From positions 1-47,574 of the forward strand of contig JAPOXR010000070.1 of NCBI GenBank assembly GCA_026706985.1: a stretch of DNA of 47,574 bases, written 5' to 3'. Positions 34,369 through 41,746 of the stretch are shown piece after piece. Below the pieces are notes generated by a model. That model saw nothing but the letters and a program-made list of their open reading frames with translations. It was not told the DNA's origin and did no database searches. Source of the stretch: Paracoccaceae bacterium. Its GTDB lineage: Bacteria > Pseudomonadota > Alphaproteobacteria > Rhodobacterales > Rhodobacteraceae. Each line of letters starts with the position of its first letter. Positions within the stretch are counted from its first letter, which is position 1. Made by a program: the position numbers and the translations under genes.

Positions 34369-35052
34369 GTGAATGCGTCCGGCTTCATCGATCTTTATTG
34401 CGAGCGCACATCCGTCGGTCTCTGGGATGAGCCGGTCAATGCGATCAGCAACATCGCCTTCCTGCTTGCCGCGGCCTGGGCACTGCCGGTGGCGATGCGC
34501 CGCGGGCGCCGCGAGGCGCTTGAACTCGCGGTTATCCTGCTCGGCGGCAGTATCGGAATCGGATCGTTTCTATTCCACACGATGGCGAGCCCGGCAGCGG
34601 AACTTGCCGATGTGATCCCGATCTGGAGTTTTGTAGCACTGTATGTGTTCATGATCATCTGGCGCACGACCGGGCAGAACGCGCGTCTGACTGCGCTGAT
34701 TTCCGTCATCTCCCTGGCAATCACCGGAATTTCCGTCTGGGCCACCGGGTTGACGGTCACGACGGCGGTGGATCCGGCGCCTATGCGGCTCAACGGCTCG
34801 CTGCAGTATCTGCCGGCACTGATCGCCCTTGCCGCCTTTGCCGTTCTCACCCTCATCCGCCGCCATCCGGCGCGGCACTATGTGATCGGCGCTACGCTGG
34901 TTTTTATTCTGTCACTTGTGTTCCGAACCATCGATCCCGATCTGTGCGTGGCCACCGCAGGTATCGGCACCCATTTCCTCTGGCACCTGCTGAATGGGTT
35001 GATGGTCGGGCTGCTGCTGCAGGCGCTGGTCCGGCATCTGCCGCCCGCATAA
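34369..35052 (+). CDS. Ceramidase-like (CREST superfamily) seven-helix membrane hydrolase
   Basis: A 227-residue protein with about seven hydrophobic helices. IDLYCERTSVGLWDEPVNAISNIAF at the N-terminus, FLFHTMASPAAELADVIPI (near 66) and THFLWHLLNG (near 205) supply the Glu, Asp and three His residues that form the zinc site of alkaline ceramidases and related CREST hydrolases (Pfam Ceramidase). In bacteria such proteins are little characterised; amide hydrolysis of membrane lipids is inferred. The start is a GTG at 34369. It converges on fxsA, with a perfect 16-bp palindrome across its stop codon. Confidence 0.82.
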   Translation: MNASGFIDLYCERTSVGLWDEPVNAISNIAFLLAAAWALPVAMRRGRREALELAVILLGGSIGIGSFLFHTMASPAAELADVIPIWSFVALYVFMIIWRTTGQNARLTALISVISLAITGISVWATGLTVTTAVDPAPMRLNGSLQYLPALIALAAFAVLTLIRRHPARHYVIGATLVFILSLVFRTIDPDLCVATAGIGTHFLWHLLNGLMVGLLLQALVRHLPPA

Positions 35053-35062
35053 GCGCTTATGC
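35047..35062. repeat. 16-bp perfect palindrome at the ceramidase-like/fxsA convergence
   Basis: GCATAAGCGCTTATGC spans the ceramidase-like gene's TAA and ends two bases before the fxsA stop codon. Lying between convergent genes it might act as a bidirectional 3' structure, although a palindrome without spacer makes a poor hairpin. It could also be a protein-binding site. Confidence 0.45.
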
Positions 35063-35063
35063 C

Positions 35064-35504
35064 TCAGCGGTGTAAGTCGGTGTCCACGCTGTGCGCGGTC
35101 CCATCAATGACTATGCCGCCGCTGCGGGCCTGAAACCACTGCCGGGAAGCAAACCGTGACGCGACCGCTTCGGCACCCAGTCTGATCAGGCCGCGCCGCA
35201 CCGAGGGTGTCAACAGAGCCAGCCCGACAGCATCGGTGAAGAAACCGGGCGTCAGAAGTAACAGCCCGGCGCTGAAAACCATGAGCCCGTGCAGGATCGG
35301 CTCGGACGGATCGCCGCCCTGATGCACCGCCCGCCGCAATTCGACAAAGATCCTCAGACCCTGGCTACGCAGCAGCCAGGCACCAATCACGGCGGTCAGA
35401 ACCACGATCAGAAGAGTCGCAAACAGGCCGATGGCGCCTCCGAGTTGAACGAACAAAGCGATTTCAACAATCGGAACGGCAAGCAGCAAAAGGAAAATTC
35501 GCAT
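35064..35504 (-). CDS. fxsA: FxsA family membrane protein
   Basis: A 146-residue protein with three or four hydrophobic helices in the first 100 residues: MRIFLLLLAVPIVEIALFVQLG, then LFATLLIVVLTAVIGAWLLRSQG and ILHGLMVFSAGLLLLTPGFFTDAVGLALLTP. The last contains the LLTPGFFTD(A/L)xGxLLLxP motif that defines FxsA. E. coli FxsA suppresses F-plasmid exclusion of phage T7; the native role is unknown. The ATG at 35504 is used because upstream in-frame sequence is not FxsA-like. In other alphaproteobacteria fxsA is commonly close to secB and timA. Confidence 0.92.
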   Translation of the reverse strand: MRIFLLLLAVPIVEIALFVQLGGAIGLFATLLIVVLTAVIGAWLLRSQGLRIFVELRRAVHQGGDPSEPILHGLMVFSAGLLLLTPGFFTDAVGLALLTPSVRRGLIRLGAEAVASRFASRQWFQARSGGIVIDGTAHSVDTDLHR

Positions 35505-35610
35505 TCGGTCTCCCGGATCTCTGCGGCAACGTTCTGGACTTGACGGCCTCCACACACTAGATAGGTATGGCAATTCCGAATTGGAAGCCTTCAATCGACG
35601 GGTATAACCG

Positions 35611-36267
35611 ATGGGCAGTTCACTCTTGCAGTTGATTGCGCTTGCAGCAGTCGCAATCTTCCTGATTTTCAGGCTCCGGAACACGCTTGGAACCAGGGAT
35701 GGTTTCGAAAACCCGAACCGGACGAACCCGACGGTGGAAAGTTTCAAGGCGGCGGAGACGGAAGCCGCGAACGAGCCTGTGGACCGCGACATTGTCAAAT
35801 TCGTCAATGCCGACTCCGATGCGGCCGAGGCGCTGGCCGGAATGAAGCAGGCAGATCGCGGATTTCTGGTTTCCGACTTCGTCGAAGGTGCAGCCCGCGC
35901 CTACAAGATGATACTGCTGTCCTTCGCCAAGGGAGAGCTTGACGAAATCAAGGATTACATTTCCGAAGAGGTTTATCAGTCGTTCGAAGCAACCGTGGCG
36001 GAGCGGAAAACTGACGGCCTCAATCACGTGACCAATTTTCTCGGATTACGCGAGTCCGGCATCCGCAGCGCCAGCCTGGAGGGCGGCAGCGAAGCTGAAA
36101 TCACCGTCGAATTTGTCGCCGAGCTGATATCCTTCGTGACCGATGAGAACGGCGATGTCGTCGAAGGCGATGAGGAAGCTGTCCGGCGGCAACGCGATGT
36201 CTGGACATTTGCCCGCAACCTCGACAGTTCCGACCCGAACTGGACGCTGGTGGCGACCGGCGAATAA
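35611..36267 (+). CDS. Tim44/TimA domain inner-membrane-anchored protein
   Basis: A 218-residue protein with an N-terminal membrane anchor (LLQLIALAAVAIFLIFRLRNTLG) followed by a Tim44-like domain (GFLVSDFVEGAARAYKMILLSFAKGELDEIKDYIS, then VEFVAELISFVTDENG and DVWTFARNLDSSDPNWTL). It is homologous to the mitochondrial import factor Tim44. Alphaproteobacterial TimA proteins are thought to act at the inner membrane, but their role is not settled. It is divergent from fxsA across 106 bp, the arrangement seen in relatives. Confidence 0.92.
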   Translation: MGSSLLQLIALAAVAIFLIFRLRNTLGTRDGFENPNRTNPTVESFKAAETEAANEPVDRDIVKFVNADSDAAEALAGMKQADRGFLVSDFVEGAARAYKMILLSFAKGELDEIKDYISEEVYQSFEATVAERKTDGLNHVTNFLGLRESGIRSASLEGGSEAEITVEFVAELISFVTDENGDVVEGDEEAVRRQRDVWTFARNLDSSDPNWTLVATGE

Positions 36268-36304
36268 CCGCTGACGCAAATCCGGGCCACCCAGCCGTGA
36301 TTCC

Positions 36305-36961
36305 ATGCCCGATTTCACCGACGGGCGGGGCCTGACCCCCGGGGAGCAGCAGGACTGGCAGAGGCTTGTCGGCAAAAAGCCGAAACCGGAAGCTGTCAAA
36401 CCAACATCCGTTAGAACCGAACCGTCGGCAAAGCGGCGGGTTGAGGCGGATGAACTGCTTGACTGGGATACATGGCTGGAAACCGGCAAGCTGCCGGAAG
36501 CGGAAGCAAAGCAGCCACCTCCGGCGGGCAAAACCGGAACTGCGCACCAGCGGGCGACCAGGAATGAACAGAACAAGCCCAAGGGGCCGAACTGGAATCT
36601 CGACCGGAAGGAAGAGCGGCGGCTTCGTTCCGGTCAGCTTGACCCGGACCGGAAACTGGACCTTCACGGGATGACACGGGCCGGGGCGGAAGCCGCGCTC
36701 CACCGGTTTTTCGCCGAAAGCATCCACGCTGAATGCCGACTGTTGCTGATTGTCACCGGCAAGGGTCTCCGCACGACCACCGACAGCGGAATGCCGGCAA
36801 CCGGCGTACTGAAGCAGATGCTGCCCTTCTGGTTGCGGAGCGGCCCATTCGCCGAGCGCATCCGGTATTCCTGCGAGGCACACCGCTCCCATGGCGGGTC
36901 GGGGGCGCGCTATGTGATGCTGCGGCGGAAAATCAGCCGTGGGCACCGCCGGCAAGACTGA
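36305..36961 (+). CDS. Smr/MutS2-type domain protein
   Basis: A 218-residue protein. The first 110 residues are polar, rich in Lys, Pro and Glu, and probably disordered. The C-terminal half is a Smr domain with the LDLHGMT motif (about 118-124) and the TGKG loop (about 151-154), expected to be a DNA or RNA endonuclease or binding module. Smr genes near timA are standard in alphaproteobacteria; the lytic transglycosylase gene mltA often found between them is absent here. Its 3' end overlaps the antisense phosphatase gene by 29 nt. Confidence 0.9.
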   Translation: MPDFTDGRGLTPGEQQDWQRLVGKKPKPEAVKPTSVRTEPSAKRRVEADELLDWDTWLETGKLPEAEAKQPPPAGKTGTAHQRATRNEQNKPKGPNWNLDRKEERRLRSGQLDPDRKLDLHGMTRAGAEAALHRFFAESIHAECRLLLIVTGKGLRTTTDSGMPATGVLKQMLPFWLRSGPFAERIRYSCEAHRSHGGSGARYVMLRRKISRGHRRQD

Positions 36962-37745
36962 TCCGGTAGGCACCGGGAATGAACTCGGCCGCGGCGACAA
37001 ACCCGGTCCCGAAGCTGCCACCGTCGAGATTAATCTTACCGCCATTCAGTAAATGCGGCTGGAGCGGGTCAGCCATCCCGAGGCTCCGGTTGACCGGGGT
37101 ATGACCATGGATGATGGTCAGGTCCGGATACGGGCTTGTCCGATTGAGGAAACCGGCTCGAATCCAAGCCCAGTGCCAGTCGTTCAGGAGATGCCATGGC
37201 TGCGCGAGATGGGCGTCGAGACTGTTCGAGAAATCAATTCCGGCATGCACGAAGAGCAGATTGCCGATCCGCCAGTGATACGACAGCTCATGCAGGAAGC
37301 GCATGCGCTCCGCTCCCAGCGCGGCGGTGATCGCACCGGTGAATTCAGCGGTTGGCGCAAAGCGGATTTCGGGCGAAAGCCCAAGTTCCCGCATCACCGA
37401 AGTGCCGCCGTTGAGAAACCAGCTGCGGCGCTCGTGAAGATGGTCACTGCAACTCGCGAGCCGCAGCATTTGTTCGTGATTTCCCATCAGCGGGATCAGG
37501 CGGTTAAATCCGTGCTCATGTGCTGCAATGGCGGTGTCGATGGCACGGACACTGTCGGGTCCGCGGTCGTTGAGATCGCCCGTCAGGACCAGCGAGGTTT
37601 CGTCATAATCGCCGAGTTCCGCCGCAAATGCCGTCAGAATTTCATTGAACTGGCGGGCACAGCCGTGAACATCGCCTATCGCACAGACACGCGCCCCGGT
37701 GGAAATCCCGCTGCTTATGGGCAGCCAGCCGGAGCGCTGTACCAT
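36933..37745 (-). CDS. Metallophosphoesterase (PPP-type serine/threonine phosphatase-like)
   Basis: A 270-residue calcineurin-like hydrolase. Metal-site motifs are GDVHG (near 24), GDLNDRG in place of the usual GDxVDRG (near 56), GNHE (near 87), VHAG (near 165) and GHTP (near 212). These suit a bacterial PrpE/PphA- or ApaH-related phosphatase acting on phosphoproteins or dinucleotides. The choice between those cannot be made from sequence. It is convergent with and overlaps the end of the Smr gene by 29 nt. Confidence 0.88.
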   Translation of the reverse strand: MVQRSGWLPISSGISTGARVCAIGDVHGCARQFNEILTAFAAELGDYDETSLVLTGDLNDRGPDSVRAIDTAIAAHEHGFNRLIPLMGNHEQMLRLASCSDHLHERRSWFLNGGTSVMRELGLSPEIRFAPTAEFTGAITAALGAERMRFLHELSYHWRIGNLLFVHAGIDFSNSLDAHLAQPWHLLNDWHWAWIRAGFLNRTSPYPDLTIIHGHTPVNRSLGMADPLQPHLLNGGKINLDGGSFGTGFVAAAEFIPGAYRISLAGGAHG

Positions 37746-37778
37746 GCTTCACCGTTGGACGGATTTATGTCCACCGAC

Positions 37779-37931
37779 TCAACCGGGAAATTCGAGCACC
37801 GGATCGCTGCCGAAACCGGCAGCGATGATCTCCCGCAGGATTTCATTGTGGCTTTGGTCAAAAGACTGCCGTCGCGCCTCAATGACCCGGTTCACCTCGA
37901 TGTCAATGTCGATTTTCTTTGTCTGCGGCAA
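37779..37931 (-). CDS. Possible 50-residue protein or gene fragment
   Basis: A short frame with a TTG start at 37931 gives MPQTKKIDIDIEVNRVIEAR and ends PVLEFPG. KIDIDIEVNRVIEARRQSF followed by NEILREII resembles the N-terminal ribbon-helix-helix-like stretch I associate with some small DNA-binding or DUF4357-type proteins. A weak GGGA lies 8 nt upstream. It could be a real small protein, or the head of a larger gene whose rest has been lost, because the downstream sequence no longer codes. Low confidence. Confidence 0.3.
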   Translation of the reverse strand: MPQTKKIDIDIEVNRVIEARRQSFDQSHNEILREIIAAGFGSDPVLEFPG

Positions 37932-38349
37932 GGCACTATCCCGTGGCCTGTTGGTGAGAGCGTTGAGTCCGCATAAAAGATCGAACCTTAAACGGCAAAT
38001 CACGGCGATTATGGAAAGCGTATCCCTTACCAAAGTGATGCAACCGTCGCAGCAGGGCGGGAATGTCATTGGGAGATCGAAAGAGGTGGGTCTGCGGACC
38101 TCGTGCCGGCTATGCCCGGCTACACTCACAGCGGCATTATTCCTCCGCCGAATTCACTTGGAATAAATGGCAGTGCAGTGCGCCAGCGGGCCGGATGGAG
38201 AAACGTGACGCGGTCTGCAATTTCCGAGGTGCCGCTGTGAACATCAGTGATCTGAGCCTGTCTTCGACAGACAGCTGAATCGCGGCGTGGATGAAAGGCC
38301 GCGCGACTCCGGTAATGGAATGACTGCGGCGAAGCAAAGAGACCCCGCT
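37932..38349. other. Non-coding stretch
   Basis: About 420 bp with no recognisable gene on either strand; the open frames present look like random high-GC frames. Together with the remnant that follows, it forms a decayed zone between the phosphatase and the amidinohydrolase cluster. Confidence 0.4.
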
Positions 38350-38580
38350 TCAAATGTCGTGAGCAGGTGTGTGGGGCCGCCAGTCTCGACTTTCAACGGA
38401 AGCTGGTTTTCGAAAGTCTGCATCTGGTGACAAATCAGCGGGATGAACTCGGCCGAAGCGGCACGCTTTGAAAGTCCGCCGGGGACAGAATCACCGGATC
38501 CGACTCCGATGCGCACAACTGGATTTTCGCGCCAGGCCAAGTCCTGTCCTGGCGCGATCACCTGACTGTTCCGCAATCGA
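38350..38580 (-). pseudogene. Possible LysR-type regulator remnant
   Basis: A minus-strand frame reads PVVRIGVGSGDSVPGGLSK and later QLPLKVETGGPTHLLTTFEAG, which fits the start of a LysR effector-binding domain (RIGI..., then a strand-helix unit ending in an xGxxDLA-like turn). The expected continuation and the N-terminal helix-turn-helix are missing, and a 10-bp inverted repeat (38527-38536 with 38548-38557) cuts the region. LysR genes often diverge from the operon they control, as this would from the amidinohydrolase gene. The match is short and the call tentative. Confidence 0.28.
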
Positions 38581-38751
38581 TGCCGGCGTTCAGAGGTGGG
38601 GGCAGGCCCAGTGGAAGGTGCGTACTTCCATGGGTTGGCCCACCGGTGTCCGCAGGGCGGAAGAAGCGCCGGTCGATATGGCTTGGGGATTTTAGTTTGA
38701 CTTTGATAAAACGTCAGGTATCGGGAAGAACAAGGGGTGACGGAGTTGCCA

Positions 38752-39645
38752 ATGACCCAGATTTCCGAGCAAAGTTTCGATTGGGGCATTGCCAACGATC
38801 ACGGTCGCCTGCGGCATGTGCTTCTTGGCCGACCGGAATACTACAAGTGGGTCGAGGCCGGACCGCTGATCGGCCGCACGCTGGCGAACGCCGATCGCAC
38901 GGGGGTCAGGTTCGATCTGCAGCTCGCCATGGCCCAGCATTCCGAAATGGTCTCTATCTTTGAAGAGAACGACGTCACCTGTCACTATCTGGAAAGCGAT
39001 CCGGTGCTGCATCGGAACTTTTTCGCCCGCGACAGTTCGGCCATGACGCCATGGGGCGCATTGATCTGCCACATGCAGCTCAAGGTCCGACGCGCCGACT
39101 ACGTGTCTGCAATTCATTTCTATCAGTCGAACGGCATCCCGATCTGGAAATACGCGACCGCTGGCCATTTCGAGGGTGGCGACTTCAACATCATCGAGCC
39201 TGGCCGGGTCCTGATCGGCTATTGCGGCGAGCGCTCGGAGAAGGCGGGTGCCGAACAGGTCGCAAGCTTCGTCGAAGCCGAAGGCTGGGAGGCGCTGGTC
39301 GCTCCGATCAGCCGGGAATTCGTCCACATGGACGGCCTGATCGTACCCCTTGCCGACAAGCTCGCCGTAGCATGCGTCGACGCGATGGAACCCTGGCTGG
39401 TCGAGATCGTCCGTGGCTGGGGCATTGAATTGCTGGAGGTTGGGTATGCCGAGGCCAGGAATTTGGGCGTCAATCTCGTCGCGCTTGGAAACGACAAGGT
39501 GCTGTCGATGGCCGGCGCCAAGAATCTCAACGAACGAATGGGGGCCATGGGTTTCGAGGTTTACGCCCCTGACATGTCGATGTTTGTTCTCGGCGGCGGC
39601 GGAGTCCACTGCCTTTGCCAGGCCCTGAAACGGGACGAAGTGTAA
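38752..39645 (+). CDS. Amidinohydrolase/amidinotransferase-fold enzyme (DDAH/arginine-deiminase superfamily)
   Basis: A 297-residue pentein-fold protein. The catalytic set is visible: E141 and D144 in HFEGGDFN, H192 in EFVHMDGL, and nucleophile C287 in GGGVHCLCQ; D94 in FARD is a further substrate-site acid. Such enzymes act on guanidinium carbons (arginine deiminase, dimethylarginine hydrolase, glycine amidinotransferase). The ATG at 38752 has GGAG at 6 nt; a GTG at 38737 is an alternative. It is followed 30 nt later by a betaine-type ABC importer and then a ureohydrolase, so a guanidino compound is the likely substrate. Which reaction is catalysed is open. Confidence 0.87.
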   Translation: MTQISEQSFDWGIANDHGRLRHVLLGRPEYYKWVEAGPLIGRTLANADRTGVRFDLQLAMAQHSEMVSIFEENDVTCHYLESDPVLHRNFFARDSSAMTPWGALICHMQLKVRRADYVSAIHFYQSNGIPIWKYATAGHFEGGDFNIIEPGRVLIGYCGERSEKAGAEQVASFVEAEGWEALVAPISREFVHMDGLIVPLADKLAVACVDAMEPWLVEIVRGWGIELLEVGYAEARNLGVNLVALGNDKVLSMAGAKNLNERMGAMGFEVYAPDMSMFVLGGGGVHCLCQALKRDEV

Positions 39646-39675
39646 CCCCGGTCCATTGCAACAAAGGAGAAGAAA

Positions 39676-40623
39676 ATGAAAATCAAGACGCTGATTGCCG
39701 CCGTCGCGCTTTCAGGCGGCGCCGGCGCGGTAGTTGCCGATGATGTAATCATCGGAGTGCCGAACTGGGCATCCGTACGTGGCACGGCGCATATCCTGAA
39801 AGTCGCGCTGGAAGAGAATCTGGGTCTGTCAGTCGAGCTGCAGAACGGCACGAACCCGGTCATCTTCGAAGCGATGGATTCCGGAGCCATGCATGTGCAT
39901 CCTGAAGTCTGGCTCCCGAACCAGCAGAACCTGTTCGACACGTTCGTGATGGAAAAGGGCACGGTTGCCTACAATCCGAATGCCGTGCTTGCGGAACAGC
40001 ATATCTGCGTGACCAAAGACACGCAGGAAAGGACGGGGATCGTATCTCTCAGCGACCTGACCGATCCGGCGGTTGCGTCTCAGTTCGACACCGATGGTGA
40101 CGGCAAGGGCGAAGTCTGGATTGGTGCCGCCGGCTGGGCTTCGACCAATGTGGAGAAAATCCGTGCCAAGACCTACGGCTATGCGGAAACCATGAACCTT
40201 ATGGAAATGGATGAAACGCTGGCACTGGCGCAGGTCGATAATGCCGTGGCGCAGGGCGAAAATATCGTAACTTACTGCTACACGCCGCACCACATGTTTT
40301 CGCTCTATGACCTTGTCAAGCTGGAGGAGCCGGCCTACGACGCGGCCCAATGGGATGTGAAACAGCCCACGGACGATCCGAACTGGCTCGAGAACTCGAT
40401 GGCGGGAACGGCGTGGGATTCCACCAAGCTGCACATCTTCTATTCGAAGACGCTGGAGGAACAGCATCCTGCAGCGGCGGCGATGCTCGCCAACGCCAAG
40501 TTGAACACCGAGCAGATCAATGCCGTCGTTTATGCCCTTTCGGTCGAAGGCATGGATCCCGACGAGTTCGCCCGCAAATGGGTGGCGGAGAACTCTGATA
40601 TCGTTGATTCCTGGATGAACTGA
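39676..40623 (+). CDS. ABC transporter substrate-binding protein, glycine betaine/ProX-OpuAC type
   Basis: A 315-residue periplasmic protein with signal peptide MKIKTLIAAVALSGGAGAVVA (cleavage near ADD). The fold motif VIIGVPNWASVRGTAHIL, the HVHPEVWLPNQQNLFD segment and IGAAGWAST supply tryptophans of the kind that form the aromatic cage for quaternary ammonium ligands in this family. Neighbouring guanidine-acting enzymes suggest that the true ligand may be a guanidino or methylated cationic compound rather than an osmoprotectant. An intercistronic hairpin separates it from the ATPase gene. Confidence 0.9.
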   Translation: MKIKTLIAAVALSGGAGAVVADDVIIGVPNWASVRGTAHILKVALEENLGLSVELQNGTNPVIFEAMDSGAMHVHPEVWLPNQQNLFDTFVMEKGTVAYNPNAVLAEQHICVTKDTQERTGIVSLSDLTDPAVASQFDTDGDGKGEVWIGAAGWASTNVEKIRAKTYGYAETMNLMEMDETLALAQVDNAVAQGENIVTYCYTPHHMFSLYDLVKLEEPAYDAAQWDVKQPTDDPNWLENSMAGTAWDSTKLHIFYSKTLEEQHPAAAAMLANAKLNTEQINAVVYALSVEGMDPDEFARKWVAENSDIVDSWMN

Positions 40624-40640
40624 CCACTCCATAGACTCAA

Positions 40641-40672
40641 GTCCGCCCGGCGGCGTATTGGCCCGGGCGGAC
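40641..40672 (+). terminator. Intercistronic stem-loop after the betaine-type binding-protein gene
   Basis: A perfect 10-bp stem GTCCGCCCGG/CCGGGCGGAC (40641-40650 with 40663-40672) with a 12-nt loop, starting 17 nt after the stop codon and ending 24 nt before the ATPase ATG. It is expected to stabilise the upstream message or reduce read-through into the ATPase gene. Confidence 0.6.
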
Positions 40673-40696
40673 ACCCATTTGATCCGGCAGAGCGAC

Positions 40697-41746
40697 ATGT
40701 CAGATTCCGTGATCGAACTGAAAAACGTCTGGAAAATATTCGGTTCTGACGCCAACGCCGCGATGGATGCGGTGCTGTCGCGCAACCTCAGCAAGGCGGA
40801 CGTGCTGCGCGAATTTAGTTGCGTTGTGGGAATCGCCGATGTTTCGTTTTCGGTCGAGAAGGGTGAAATATTCTGCGTCATGGGACTTTCGGGTTCCGGC
40901 AAATCCACCATGGTCCGCCACCTGAACCGCCTGATCGAACCGACTGCCGGCGCGATTACGGTTCTCGGTCAGGACATACTTTCATTGAATGATGCGGAAC
41001 TGCGCAATGTCCGCGCAAACCGCATCGGCATGGTCTTTCAGCACATGGCACTGCTGCCGCACCGGACAGTGCGCGACAATGTCGCCTTTCCGCTGCAGGT
41101 GCGGGGCGAACCCAAATCACGGCGCTGGGAAGTTTCACAGCGGTGCCTCGACCGGGTGAATCTGACCGGCTACGAAGACCGGTTTCCCCGCGAGCTTTCC
41201 GGCGGAATGCAACAGCGCGTCGGGCTGGCGCGCGCCTTGGCATCCGACCCGGATGTACTGCTGATGGACGAACCGTTCTCGGCTCTTGATCCGCTCATCC
41301 GCCGCCAGTTACAGGACCAATTCATGGCCCTTTCCGCGGAATTGGGAAAGACAACTGTTTTCATTACGCATGATCTGGACGAGGCGATCCGCATAGGCAA
41401 CCGGATCGCCATCATGAATGACGGCCGCATCGTTCAGATCGGCACGCCGGAAGAAATCGTGACACGACCCACGGATGATTATGTCCGAGATTTTGTCGAA
41501 GGAATCTCGAAGCTGAAACTGGTGTTCGCGCATTCGATCATGGTTCCCATCAACGAGTATGTTCCTGCCCGCCCGGTAAATTTCGACGAGTCTCCAAGGG
41601 CGCATCTTGGTTCAGATCTGGACCATCTGATCGACATCGCGATCACCACCGACCATGTGATTGTCATAACCGACGATGCCGGTGGCGACGTTGGGATTGT
41701 TGACCGAGCTACGCTCTTGAGGGGCATCCAGGGAGGCAAGGCATGA
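40697..41746 (+). CDS. Glycine betaine-type ABC transporter ATP-binding protein (ProV-like)
   Basis: A 349-residue ATPase. An N-terminal helical extension with FGSDANAAMD is typical of ProV/OpuAA, followed by Walker A GLSGSGKST (63-71), Q-loop GMVFQHMALLPH, signature LSGGMQQR (167-174) and Walker B LLMDEP (188-193). The C-terminal 80 residues (ITTDHVIVITDDAGGDVGIVDRATLLRGI) resemble half of the CBS module that senses ionic strength in OpuA. The stop overlaps the permease ATG by 4 nt. Confidence 0.92.
   Translation: MSDSVIELKNVWKIFGSDANAAMDAVLSRNLSKADVLREFSCVVGIADVSFSVEKGEIFCVMGLSGSGKSTMVRHLNRLIEPTAGAITVLGQDILSLNDAELRNVRANRIGMVFQHMALLPHRTVRDNVAFPLQVRGEPKSRRWEVSQRCLDRVNLTGYEDRFPRELSGGMQQRVGLARALASDPDVLLMDEPFSALDPLIRRQLQDQFMALSAELGKTTVFITHDLDEAIRIGNRIAIMNDGRIVQIGTPEEIVTRPTDDYVRDFVEGISKLKLVFAHSIMVPINEYVPARPVNFDESPRAHLGSDLDHLIDIAITTDHVIVITDDAGGDVGIVDRATLLRGIQGGKA

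Noticed and set aside
34148-34372. 74-codon plus-strand frame before the ceramidase-like gene
   Set aside because: Unrecognised, no ribosome site, and low-quality composition; left as intergenic.
36021-36036. CACGTGA core inside the Tim44-domain gene considered as a third parS
   Set aside because: Only the central bases match; the arms do not form the TGTTTC/GAAACA palindrome.
37145-37165. GGCTCGAATCC resembling a tRNA T-loop
   Set aside because: It lies inside the metallophosphoesterase coding sequence and no cloverleaf can be drawn around it. No tRNA or rRNA gene was found anywhere in the window.
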